DNA of 64,000 nucleotides. Origin: Mycolicibacterium crocinum (GTDB lineage: Bacteria; Actinomycetota; Actinomycetes; Mycobacteriales; Mycobacteriaceae). The stretch covers positions 3,410,001-3,474,000 of the forward strand of contig NZ_CP092362.2 in NCBI RefSeq assembly GCF_022370635.2. Direction: 5' to 3'. Each line of letters opens with the position of its first letter. Within the stretch, counting starts at the first letter, position 1. A program made the translations under genes and the position numbers. The notes under the pieces were generated by a model. The model did not search any database. It was not told the origin of the DNA and saw only the letters and a program-made list of their open reading frames with translations. Shown piece after piece: positions 23,811 through 31,982 of the stretch.

Positions 23811-26144
23811 ATGGCTGAAGCCAAATCTGTGCCGGTGTTGTTCGTCAAAGAGCCGATCGTGCTGCCAGGAATGGTGGTGCCCGTCGAGCTCGACGACGCC
23901 GCTCGTGCCGCGGTCGACGCGGCTCGCGCGAGCGACTCCGGCCAGCTTCTGATCGCCCCGCGCCTGGACGATCGCTACCCCACCTATGGCGTGATCGCAT
24001 CGATCGTGCAGGTCGGCCGGATTCCCGGCGGGGGCGCAGCCGCTGTCGTGCGGGGTGAACGTCGCGCCCATATCGGGTCGGGAACCACCGGCCCCGGCGC
24101 GGCCCTGTGGGTCGAGGTTACGGAGGTCGACGACGTCGAACCGACGGACGAGACCAAGGCGCTGGCCGCAGAGTACAAAAAGCTGCTGCTGGCGATGCTG
24201 CAGCGCCGCGAAGCCTGGCAGATCGTCGACGTGGTCAACAAGATCACCGATCCGTCGCAGCTGGCCGACACCGCGGGCTATGCGTCATATCTGCCGGATG
24301 TGCAGAAGCGCGAACTGTTGGAGACCGAGGACGCGGCCGCACGGTTGCGGCTGCTGATCGACTGGACCAGCGACCACCTGGCCGAGGTCGAGGTCAACGA
24401 CAAGATCGCCGAGGATGTCCGGTCGGGCATGGACAAGCAGCAGAAAGAATTCCTGCTGCGCCAGCAGCTCAACGCGATCCGCAAGGAGCTGGGCGAGGAC
24501 GAACCCGACGGTTCAGACGACTATCGCGGCCGCATCGAAGCGGCCGACCTGCCCGAGAAGGTCCGCGAGGCCGCACTGCGCGAGGTCGGCAAGCTGGAAC
24601 GCTCCAGCGAGCAGAGCCCCGAGGGCAGCTGGATACGCACCTGGCTGGACACCGTGCTGGACCTGCCGTGGAACACCCGCACCGAGGACTCGACCGACCT
24701 CAAGGCGGCCCGCGACATCCTCGATGCCGACCACCACGGACTGGACGACGTCAAAGACCGCATCGTCGAATACCTGGCCGTGCGCACCCGGCGCGCCCAG
24801 CGCGGCCTGCAGGTCGTCGGCGGCCGCGGCTCCGGCGCCGTGATGGTGCTGGCCGGTCCGCCCGGTGTCGGCAAGACGTCACTGGGCGAAAGCGTCGCAC
24901 GGGCGTTGGGCCGCAAGTTCGTTCGCGTCGCCCTGGGCGGCGTGCGCGATGAGGCGGAGATCCGCGGGCACCGTCGTACCTACGTCGGCGCACTGCCCGG
25001 CCGTATCGTTCGCGCGATCGGCGAAGCCGGATCGATGAACCCGGTCGTGCTGCTCGACGAGATCGACAAGGTCGGCTCGGACTACCGCGGCGACCCGTCG
25101 GCCGCCCTGCTCGAGGTGCTGGACCCGGCGCAGAACCACACGTTCCGCGACCACTATCTGGAGCTGGATCTGGACCTGTCCGACGTGGTGTTCCTGGCGA
25201 CTGCCAACGTGATCGAGAACATCCCCTCGGCGCTGCTGGACCGCATGGAGCTGATCCAACTCGACGGCTATACAGAGGACGACAAGGTGGCCATCGCCCG
25301 CGACTACCTGCTGCCCCGGCAGCGGGACCGCGCGGCGCTGACCCCCGAAGAGGTCACGGTCACCGACGAGGCGCTGCGCAAGATCGCCGCGGACTACACC
25401 CGCGAACCGGGTGTGCGGCAGTTCGAGCGACTGTTGGCCAAGGCACTGCGCAAGGCGACCACCAAGCTGGCTGCTTCTGACGAGCCGCTGACGATCGATG
25501 AGCCGGATCTGGTTGGCTACCTTGGCCGTCCGCGCTTCACCCCGGAGTCGGCCGAACGCACGGCGGTGCCGGGTGTGGCGACCGGACTGGCCGTCACGGG
25601 ACTGGGTGGCGATGTTCTCTACATCGAAGCCGGGTCCGCTGGATCAACTGGGCCAGGCGATGGATCTTTGCAGCTGACCGGTCAGCTGGGTGATGTGATG
25701 AAGGAGTCGGCGCAGATCGCCCTGTCCTACGTCCGCAGCCACGCCGCGCAGCTGGGCGTGGACCCCGCGGCGCTGAACCGCAAGATCCACGTGCACGTGC
25801 CTGCCGGCGCAGTGCCCAAGGACGGTCCGTCCGCGGGCGTGACGATGGTGACCGCGTTGGTCTCCATGGCCACCGGACGGCAGGTCCGCTCGGACGTCGG
25901 GATGACCGGCGAGGTCACCCTCAACGGCCGGGTGCTGCCGATCGGCGGCGTCAAGCAGAAGCTGCTGGCGGCCCAACGTGCCGGACTGTCAACGGTTTTC
26001 ATCCCGCAGCGCAACGAGGCCGACCTGGACGACGTCCCGGCCGAGGTGCTCGAGGCGCTGACGGTGAAGCCGATGACCGATGTCGCCGACATCGTGGCCC
26101 AGGCGCTGGAGCCCGCCGGCGAGGCGGCCACGGCTGCGGCCTGA
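23811..26144 (+). CDS. lon: ATP-dependent Lon protease
   Basis: 777 aa from ATG 23811 with GGAGG four bases upstream; the frame is open further upstream through the palindrome, but that part is not coding. An N-terminal substrate-binding domain (1 to about 300) is followed by the AAA+ module with Walker A GPPGVGKT (349-356) and Walker B LLDEID (414-419), and the C-terminal protease domain with Ser674 in DGPSAG and Lys in GGVKQK (715/717). The length matches M. smegmatis Lon. It degrades damaged and regulatory proteins. M. tuberculosis lacks this gene, which supports a non-tuberculous host. Confidence 0.97.
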   Translation: MAEAKSVPVLFVKEPIVLPGMVVPVELDDAARAAVDAARASDSGQLLIAPRLDDRYPTYGVIASIVQVGRIPGGGAAAVVRGERRAHIGSGTTGPGAALWVEVTEVDDVEPTDETKALAAEYKKLLLAMLQRREAWQIVDVVNKITDPSQLADTAGYASYLPDVQKRELLETEDAAARLRLLIDWTSDHLAEVEVNDKIAEDVRSGMDKQQKEFLLRQQLNAIRKELGEDEPDGSDDYRGRIEAADLPEKVREAALREVGKLERSSEQSPEGSWIRTWLDTVLDLPWNTRTEDSTDLKAARDILDADHHGLDDVKDRIVEYLAVRTRRAQRGLQVVGGRGSGAVMVLAGPPGVGKTSLGESVARALGRKFVRVALGGVRDEAEIRGHRRTYVGALPGRIVRAIGEAGSMNPVVLLDEIDKVGSDYRGDPSAALLEVLDPAQNHTFRDHYLELDLDLSDVVFLATANVIENIPSALLDRMELIQLDGYTEDDKVAIARDYLLPRQRDRAALTPEEVTVTDEALRKIAADYTREPGVRQFERLLAKALRKATTKLAASDEPLTIDEPDLVGYLGRPRFTPESAERTAVPGVATGLAVTGLGGDVLYIEAGSAGSTGPGDGSLQLTGQLGDVMKESAQIALSYVRSHAAQLGVDPAALNRKIHVHVPAGAVPKDGPSAGVTMVTALVSMATGRQVRSDVGMTGEVTLNGRVLPIGGVKQKLLAAQRAGLSTVFIPQRNEADLDDVPAEVLEALTVKPMTDVADIVAQALEPAGEAATAAA

Positions 26145-26155
26145 CTCGACACGTG

Positions 26156-26189
26156 ATGCCGGCCCCGACACTTTGTCGGCGGCCGGCAT
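26156..26189 (+). terminator. Hairpin after lon
   Basis: ATGCCGGCC-CCGACA (26156-26170) pairs with TGTCGG-C-GGCCGGCAT (26174-26189) with a single bulged C and a three-base loop. It begins 12 bases after the lon stop and has no U-tract. Confidence 0.65.
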
Positions 26190-26201
26190 TACCGTCTCTA
26201 C

Positions 26202-26534
26202 ATGGCCTACGACGAAGACCTCGCAAACCGCCTGCGCGAGCTGCTCGCCGGCGAACACGGCGTCGAAGAAAAGCGGATGTTCGGCGGACTGGCATTCCTG
26301 ATCAACGGCAACATGGCCGCCTGCGCCAGCGGCAAGGGCGGCCTGATGGTGCGGGTGCCGCACGAGGACACCGCCACACTGCTGGAGCGGGAGCACACCG
26401 CACCGATGGTGATGGCGGGGCGAGAAACCCGCGGGTGGATCCGCGTCGGCGACGACGGCGTGCGAACCAAGCGTCAGCTGCAGAGTTGGGTGACCCGCGG
26501 CGTCGACTATGCGAAATCCCTACCCGCGAAGTGA
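26202..26534 (+). CDS. TfoX N-terminal-domain protein
   Basis: 110 aa. RMFGGLAFLINGNMAACASGKGGLMVRV and the ending RTKRQLQSWVTRGVDYAKSLP match the TfoX/Sxy N-terminal domain in full. The C-terminal TfoX half is absent. In gamma-proteobacteria Sxy aids competence gene activation, but stand-alone N-domains in actinobacteria have no known role. It has its own short intergenic space after the lon hairpin. Confidence 0.75.
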   Translation: MAYDEDLANRLRELLAGEHGVEEKRMFGGLAFLINGNMAACASGKGGLMVRVPHEDTATLLEREHTAPMVMAGRETRGWIRVGDDGVRTKRQLQSWVTRGVDYAKSLPAK

Positions 26535-26573
26535 CCCTGGAATAAATCGCGATGAGCCCTGCTTGTCGCGTGC

Positions 26574-27389
26574 ATGACCCTTCCCGTCCGCGTTGCCGTC
26601 CAGATCCAACCAGCCGACACCCCTGATTACGCCACGTGGCGCCAGGCCGTCCTGCATGCCGAGGAGATCGGCGTCGACGTCATCTTCGGCTACGACCATT
26701 TCCACGCACCGTTCATCGAGTCGATCGTCGACGCGAAACCGGTGCTGTCCCAAGTCCAACCGGATGTGAACAACTTCGAAGGCTGGACCGCGCTGGCCTC
26801 CTGGGGCGAAATCACTACGCGCGCCGAGCTGGGGCTGCTGGTATCGGGTATGGGCTACCGCAATCCCGATCTGCTCGCGGACATGGCCCGCACGGTCGAC
26901 CACATCAGCGGTGGCCGGGCCATCCTCGGCGTCGGTGCCGGGTGGTATGAAAAGGACTACACCACATACGGTTTCGACTACGGAACCGTCAAGTCGCGGG
27001 CTGATGCGTTCGATGACGGGCTGTTGCGCATCGAGCGCCGGTTCCAGCTGCTGCATCCGGCGCCGCTGCGCAAGATCCCGATCCTGATCGGTGGATCCGG
27101 CCCCAAGCGCACGTTGCCCGCCGTCGCGCGCCACGCCGACATCTGGCACACCTTCCTGCCCATCGACTCCTACCGGGAGGCCAGCGCCCGCGTCGCCGAG
27201 CTGGCCGCCGGATTCGGGCGTGCCGACAGCGATATCGAACGCTCGACCTTCTTCACCGGTGCGAAGTCGGCCGACGACTACCTGGCCGCCGGAGCAACCT
27301 TGTTCCACACCGAGGTCCGCGCGTCCGAGGGCAAGTACGACCTGAGCACGGTCGAGAAGATGGTCGACTGGCGCGACACCAAACGCTGA
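26574..27389 (+). CDS. Luciferase-like F420-dependent oxidoreductase
   Basis: 271 aa, ATG start with no clear ribosome site. The luciferase-like TIM barrel is shown by HAEEIGVDVIFGYDHF, ITTRAELGLLVSGMGYRNPDLLADMARTVD, SGGRAILGVGAGWYEKDY and ILIGGSGPKRTLP. F420 use is inferred from close mycobacterial homologues. The substrate is unknown. It is monocistronic or loosely linked to the HhH-GPD gene 62 bases downstream. Confidence 0.8.
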   Translation: MTLPVRVAVQIQPADTPDYATWRQAVLHAEEIGVDVIFGYDHFHAPFIESIVDAKPVLSQVQPDVNNFEGWTALASWGEITTRAELGLLVSGMGYRNPDLLADMARTVDHISGGRAILGVGAGWYEKDYTTYGFDYGTVKSRADAFDDGLLRIERRFQLLHPAPLRKIPILIGGSGPKRTLPAVARHADIWHTFLPIDSYREASARVAELAAGFGRADSDIERSTFFTGAKSADDYLAAGATLFHTEVRASEGKYDLSTVEKMVDWRDTKR

Positions 27390-27451
27390 TATCTCTTACG
27401 CCCGAATGACGTCCCGTTTCGTCAGCTCGTTCCGCGGGTATCGCCTGGCAG

Positions 27452-28093
27452 ATGGACGATGCGGAAGCCAGGCGGCTCATACAGCGACTGCGCCAGCACG
27501 CGGGCCGGACGTATGCCGCCGAAGCGGGAATCACCCTGCGGGACACTCCGATGCCGCTGTTCCAGCTCATGGTGCTGTGCATGCTGGCCAGCAAGCCGAT
27601 CGATGCCTCGATCGCGATGCACGCGGCCAGGGAGTTGTTCCGGGCCGGGTTGCGCACGCCTCGGGCGGTGCTTGCGGCCAACCGGCAGACGATGATCGAC
27701 GCGTTCGCCCGGGCGCACTATGTGCGCTATGACGAGAGTTCGGCGTCCCGGCTCACCGAACTGGCCACCCGCGTCAACGACGACTACCGCAACGATCTGC
27801 GCACGCTGGCCCGCGTCAGCAAGCCCGACGTGCGGTCCGCCAAGCAGCTGATCAAACAGTTCACCGGCATCGGCGACACCGGATCGGACATCTTCCTGCG
27901 CGAGGTCCAGGACGTCTGGCCCTGGGTACGGCCCTACTTCGACAAGCGCGCCCTCGACAGCGCCGAGCAACTCGGACTCCCCCGCGACCCCGAGAAGCTC
28001 GCCAGTCTCACCGGCCGCGTGATCGCGCCGCTCGCCGCGGCGCTGGTGCGGGTTTCCCTGGACGACGACGTGCGGCAGCGCATCGCCGGCTAA
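27452..28093 (+). CDS. HhH-GPD-type endonuclease III-like protein
   Basis: 213 aa. The helix-hairpin-helix segment QFTGIGDTGSDIFLREVQ and the preceding helices (PMPLFQLMVLCMLASKPIDASIAMHAARELF) resemble the endonuclease III/AlkA fold. The C-terminal [4Fe-4S] cysteines of endonuclease III are absent. The typical catalytic Lys and Asp positions are not clearly conserved. It may act in base excision repair or only bind DNA. The DUF72 gene begins four bases after its stop. Confidence 0.6.
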   Translation: MDDAEARRLIQRLRQHAGRTYAAEAGITLRDTPMPLFQLMVLCMLASKPIDASIAMHAARELFRAGLRTPRAVLAANRQTMIDAFARAHYVRYDESSASRLTELATRVNDDYRNDLRTLARVSKPDVRSAKQLIKQFTGIGDTGSDIFLREVQDVWPWVRPYFDKRALDSAEQLGLPRDPEKLASLTGRVIAPLAAALVRVSLDDDVRQRIAG

Positions 28094-28096
28094 GCC

Positions 28097-28825
28097 GTGA
28101 CCGTCCGGATCGGCACCTCAGGGTGGTCCTACGACCACTGGGACTCGGTGCTCTACCGCCCGGGCCTGCCGGTGGCCAAACGGCTGGCCCGCTACGTCGA
28201 AGTGTTCGACACCGTCGAACTCAACGCCAGCTTCTACCGGTGGCCGAAGGACGCCACCTTCGAAGGCTGGCGGACCAAACTGCCGGACGGGTTCACGATG
28301 ACGGTCAAACTGCACCGCGGCCTGAGCCACTACCGCCGCCTCAACAACCCGGAACCGTGGATCGACCGCCTCGAACGCTGCCAGCGCGCGTTGGGCGACA
28401 AGCGCGAGGCGGTGTTGGTGCAGCTGCATCCCGACCTCGAACGAGACGACGCCAGGCTCGAGCATTTCCTGTCGCTGGTCCCCGACTGGATCCGGGTGGC
28501 CGTGGAGATGCGGCACCCGACCTGGGATGCCCCCGCGGTCTACGAGATCCTCGAGCGCTACCGCGCCGCCTATGTCGTGATCAGCGGGCCGGGGATGCCC
28601 TGTGTGCTGCGCGCCACCACCGAGCTGGTCTACGTCCGGATGCACGGTCCCGATACCGCGCCGATCTATGCCGGTGACTACACCGAGGACGACCTGCGCT
28701 GGTGGGCCGACCGGATCCGGGAATGGGAGGACCAGGAGCGCCGGGTGCTGGTGTACTTCAACAACGACGGGCAGGGCCACGCCGTGCGTAATGCGTTGCG
28801 GCTGCGCGAGTTACTCGGCGGATGA
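28097..28825 (+). CDS. DUF72 (YecE-like) TIM-barrel protein
   Basis: 242 aa, GTG start. DUF72 hallmarks: VRIGTSGWSYDHWDS at the start, NASFYRWP, FTMTVKLHRGLSHYRRL, VEMRHPTW, VYVRMHG and YFNNDGQGHAVRNA. The fold is a TIM barrel related to xylose isomerase-like enzymes; no reaction is known. Its 3' end overlaps the facing SHOCT gene by 15 bases. It is probably in one operon with the HhH-GPD gene, and DUF72 genes are often found near DNA repair genes. Confidence 0.8.
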   Translation: MTVRIGTSGWSYDHWDSVLYRPGLPVAKRLARYVEVFDTVELNASFYRWPKDATFEGWRTKLPDGFTMTVKLHRGLSHYRRLNNPEPWIDRLERCQRALGDKREAVLVQLHPDLERDDARLEHFLSLVPDWIRVAVEMRHPTWDAPAVYEILERYRAAYVVISGPGMPCVLRATTELVYVRMHGPDTAPIYAGDYTEDDLRWWADRIREWEDQERRVLVYFNNDGQGHAVRNALRLRELLGG

Positions 28826-29581
28826 CTCGAGCAACCGCTGTCGCGCCGTCGCGAATTCGCTGTCGGTGAGGTCGCCACGGTCGCGCATGGTCTTCAAGGT
28901 CTGCAGTCGTTCGGCCACCTCGGGCGGCAAGTCGTCGGGCTGCGGAGCGGCCCGGACAATGGGTTCGTCCTCGACGAGCTCGATCAGCTGCGGCCTGGCC
29001 GGATCGACGCGCACGGCGAGCCGGTCGTCGGCCTCGGGTAGCTGACCGAGGGTGAACGTGGCGGTGACTCGAGCCTCATAAGGCGCTGTGCCATCGGGCC
29101 GTTCGACGCGCAGCCGTAGTACGCGACGGCTGGCGTCCTTGTTCACCACGACGTTGAACGTCGGCCTGATGACCTCGAGCACCACGCCACTGGCCGCGAC
29201 CCCGCCGCTGCGCAGTTGGTCCACACGGGACACCTCGACGACCAACCATGCGGCATAACCGACGACGAGCGCGGTCCACAGGACCAGCCACCACATCGAC
29301 AACGGCGTGGTCCAGTCAGCGGCCCACGGCACTACCGAGGCGATCACCCAGCCCAGCACCGCAGGGCGCGGCGACCGGCGTGAGATCGCCAGGAACACAA
29401 CGAACTGCGCGATGTAGCCGCCCAGCCAGACGGCGAGCACGCCGCCCTTGGCGGAAGTGGCACCGGCATGGTCGAGCAGTCGGGTGGCGGTCAGCGCCGG
29501 CGCGACGATCAGCACCCACCACAACGCCGAGAGCGCCGCTATCGTCCGCCACATCACCGGGCCACGGTATACGCCCGTCAC
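28811..29581 (-). CDS. Membrane protein with C-terminal SHOCT domain
   Basis: 256 aa from GTG 29581, overlapping the stop of the upstream fusion gene as GTGA; GTG 29557 or ATG 29554 are alternatives. Four hydrophobic segments lie in residues 10-125. A soluble beta-rich part follows (SGVVLEVIRPTFNVVVNKDASRRVLRLRVERP). The last 30 residues are a SHOCT helix pair (LKTMRDRGDLTDSEFATARQRLL). SHOCT modules mediate oligomerisation in many membrane proteins. Translational coupling to the epimerase/swivel fusion suggests a shared membrane function. Confidence 0.75.
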   Translation of the reverse strand: MTGVYRGPVMWRTIAALSALWWVLIVAPALTATRLLDHAGATSAKGGVLAVWLGGYIAQFVVFLAISRRSPRPAVLGWVIASVVPWAADWTTPLSMWWLVLWTALVVGYAAWLVVEVSRVDQLRSGGVAASGVVLEVIRPTFNVVVNKDASRRVLRLRVERPDGTAPYEARVTATFTLGQLPEADDRLAVRVDPARPQLIELVEDEPIVRAAPQPDDLPPEVAERLQTLKTMRDRGDLTDSEFATARQRLLESSAE

Positions 29582-31890
29582 GCTCCCACCACGTCACAGG
29601 CGGGTGCCAGCACGGTGACCAGCCCAGCCGAACCATCCACCCGGACCCGCATCCCGCTGCGCAACGTCGCCGGGATACCGGCCACGCAGGGGACGCTCAA
29701 CGCCGCGTCACCCAGCATCACCCCGCCCGGGGTCAGCACGGCGGCCGGTGTGCCCAGCAGGGTCACCGATTCGATGTCGGCTCCTGCGACGACAGCGATG
29801 TGCTCGTCGGTGAGGCCCGCGTCGGCGGCCGAGTCGACCACCCGGATCGCGCCTTCCGCAACACCCGCGACCACGCCGGTCCCGTGCAGTTCATCGGCCA
29901 CCTGTGCCGGGTCCGGCGCATCGACCGGGGCCCACGCCGTGTCGATGACGGCGGGCAGGCGGACGGCCTGCAGCCGCTCGCGCTCGGCGATACGGCGCTT
30001 GATGCGCAGCCGGGTGTCGGCGGGGACGGCCAGCGCCTCCTCGACGGTGAGCTGGAAGACGTCGTCGAGGGCCGCGATCTTGTCCGCGGCCATCAGCCGG
30101 CGGCCCAATTCCCGTACCGCAAGCCGCAATTGGTGGGTGAACCGCAGAGTGGTGTCGTACGCCACCGCCCGGCACGCTTGCGCGCCAGGTACCGTCGGAT
30201 CTTCGTGATAGCCGGAGCCGTGCACCCGGATGGCCGCCGCCAACACAGCGTCGGGACGGTCGCCGACCGTGTGCGTCGCGAGTTCGACGCCGCCCGGCCC
30301 GCGATGCCCGACATGGGCCAGGGCCGCCTCGAAGGCACTCGCCAGCATCGGGGCGCCGGTGCGGGCGGCCGCCATATCGCCGGCCTCCAATGCCGCGCGG
30401 GCATACGGATGCGCACGCAGCACGCGCGCCAGCGAGTCGATCTCGGTGCGGATGCTCACCATCTGCTCCGCGCCGTCGAGGTGCGCGGGAGCCACCTCGG
30501 CGAGCAGGACTGCGAGCGCGGTCAATGTCCATCCTTCGTGGATTCGACTGCGCAGCAGTCGAATCCGAGCATCGAGCTGGGCGTCACGCAGCAGGGCGAC
30601 ATCGCGCCGCTCGGCGTCGGCGGCGTGCCGGTAGTCCCGCAGATGACGGTTGTACATACGGGCCGAGGCGAGCAGGCGGGTCGTCGAGAGCGCACCGGTG
30701 ACCGCAGCCAGCAGCCCCGGGCCCGCGGTTGCGTCATCGCCCGCGGCGCGCAGCCGCCGAGACAGGGCGGCCGCCCGGGAGGGCAGCCGCGGCTCTGCGG
30801 CCGCCAGGGCCGAGGCGCCCAGGTAGATCCGGTGGCCGAAGGACGCGACCAGCCTGCTCTCCCATTCGTGCGCGACCGAGTCACGAAGCTCCAGCAGCGC
30901 AGACAGCGACCGTCCGGCCAGTCGCAGCCCGCTCAGGTGGAGATCCAGCGACATCGGCGTGAACGGGCCCGCGCCCGCATCACTCAGCGGGCTCGCGACG
31001 AATACCGGGAAGCGCGGGTCGATCCGGTCGTCGAACTCGCCGTCGAGCCCTTCGGGCGCAGCACCGCCGCCCGCCGCCCGCGGCACCGTGGTGACCGGCA
31101 ACGGGATTCGTCCGGCGACGGCGACTGCACCGGCCGAGCCGATCTTGCGGCCCTGCAGCCCACGCACCGTATCGGCAATGGCATCGCTTGCGCCCCAGCC
31201 ACATTCGAAGTCCCACTCGGTACGCAGCGGGCTCAGATCGAGCGGCGGGCACACCTGCGGCCAACCCGGCACCCCGCGGACCCTGGGGTGCGGGTCCACC
31301 CCGGCGAGCAGCCGGCTGGCGGAGACCACGGTGGTGACGTCGGCTCCTGCCAGGTCGACGATGCCGGTGCGGTCGGTAGCGACGGCGAGGACCAGGAACC
31401 GGATCAGGTCGTCGATGTGCACCACATGCAACGACCCTGTGGCGGCACCGCTCAGCAGAGCCGCCACCGAGCGGCAGACCAGAGCGTTGGTCTGCCTTCC
31501 CACCGGAGCGGCGATGCGAATCACGAGGTTCGGCGCCCAGCCGGTGCTGACCAGATCCTCGACCTGCTGCCAGCTGCGCGGAGCCAGCAGCGACAGCGAC
31601 GGGAACACGATCCGCGCACCACCGCGGGCTGCCGCGTCACACACCCGGGCGACGTCGGCGGGACGGGTCGCCGCGTGGCTGTCGTCGGGTAGGGGAATCA
31701 CGACATCCGCCAGCTCGGCCAACCGGTACAGAACCGGGTGGCTCAGGGCCGCACCGACGAAGTCGACACCCGGTTCGAGGTCACGGTGGGGACACTCGGC
31801 GATGCCGTACACGTCGTGACCGGCTGCCAGCAGGCTCTGGGCGAGGGCGCGACCTAGCTCTCCGGTGACCTCCGTGAGCAAGATCCGCAT
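29578..31890 (-). CDS. Fusion: NAD(P)-epimerase-like domain, helical region and PEP-utilising swivel-like domain
   Basis: 770 aa, ATG 31890 with GGGGCG upstream. Residues 1 to about 230 look like an extended SDR/epimerase (MRILLTEVTGELGRALAQSLLAAGHDVYG), though the glycine motif is degenerate. The middle 300-400 residues are Ala/Arg-rich helices. The last 60 resemble the mobile phosphohistidine domain of PEP synthase and rifampicin phosphotransferase, but the GG.SHA motif reads GGVMLGDAALS: the catalytic His is absent. The layout recalls M. tuberculosis Rv2047c. It lacks an ATP-grasp domain, so it cannot be a complete phosphotransferase. Coupled with the SHOCT protein. Confidence 0.65.
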   Translation of the reverse strand: MRILLTEVTGELGRALAQSLLAAGHDVYGIAECPHRDLEPGVDFVGAALSHPVLYRLAELADVVIPLPDDSHAATRPADVARVCDAAARGGARIVFPSLSLLAPRSWQQVEDLVSTGWAPNLVIRIAAPVGRQTNALVCRSVAALLSGAATGSLHVVHIDDLIRFLVLAVATDRTGIVDLAGADVTTVVSASRLLAGVDPHPRVRGVPGWPQVCPPLDLSPLRTEWDFECGWGASDAIADTVRGLQGRKIGSAGAVAVAGRIPLPVTTVPRAAGGGAAPEGLDGEFDDRIDPRFPVFVASPLSDAGAGPFTPMSLDLHLSGLRLAGRSLSALLELRDSVAHEWESRLVASFGHRIYLGASALAAAEPRLPSRAAALSRRLRAAGDDATAGPGLLAAVTGALSTTRLLASARMYNRHLRDYRHAADAERRDVALLRDAQLDARIRLLRSRIHEGWTLTALAVLLAEVAPAHLDGAEQMVSIRTEIDSLARVLRAHPYARAALEAGDMAAARTGAPMLASAFEAALAHVGHRGPGGVELATHTVGDRPDAVLAAAIRVHGSGYHEDPTVPGAQACRAVAYDTTLRFTHQLRLAVRELGRRLMAADKIAALDDVFQLTVEEALAVPADTRLRIKRRIAERERLQAVRLPAVIDTAWAPVDAPDPAQVADELHGTGVVAGVAEGAIRVVDSAADAGLTDEHIAVVAGADIESVTLLGTPAAVLTPGGVMLGDAALSVPCVAGIPATLRSGMRVRVDGSAGLVTVLAPACDVVGA

Positions 31891-31943
31891 GCCACGCCCC
31901 TAGTTCCCCCGTCGTACTGCGACGAGAATAAGCAGGTCGCGAC

Positions 31944-31982
31944 GAAAAAATCGACCTTTCGACTCCCGAAAGAACGTCGATC
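31944..31982 (-). terminator. Intrinsic terminator of the thiolase gene with U-tract
   Basis: On the minus strand, nested stems ATCGAC/GTCGAT and CTTTCG/CGAAAG form just after the TGA (31981-31983) and are followed by a run of six T residues (31945-31950 region). It is the clearest classic intrinsic terminator in the window. Confidence 0.85.

Noticed and set aside
29248..31692. A very long open frame on the plus strand opposite the epimerase/swivel fusion
   Set aside because: Its translation is Arg/His/Gln/Gly-rich without domains and mirrors the third-position GC bias of the real minus-strand gene.
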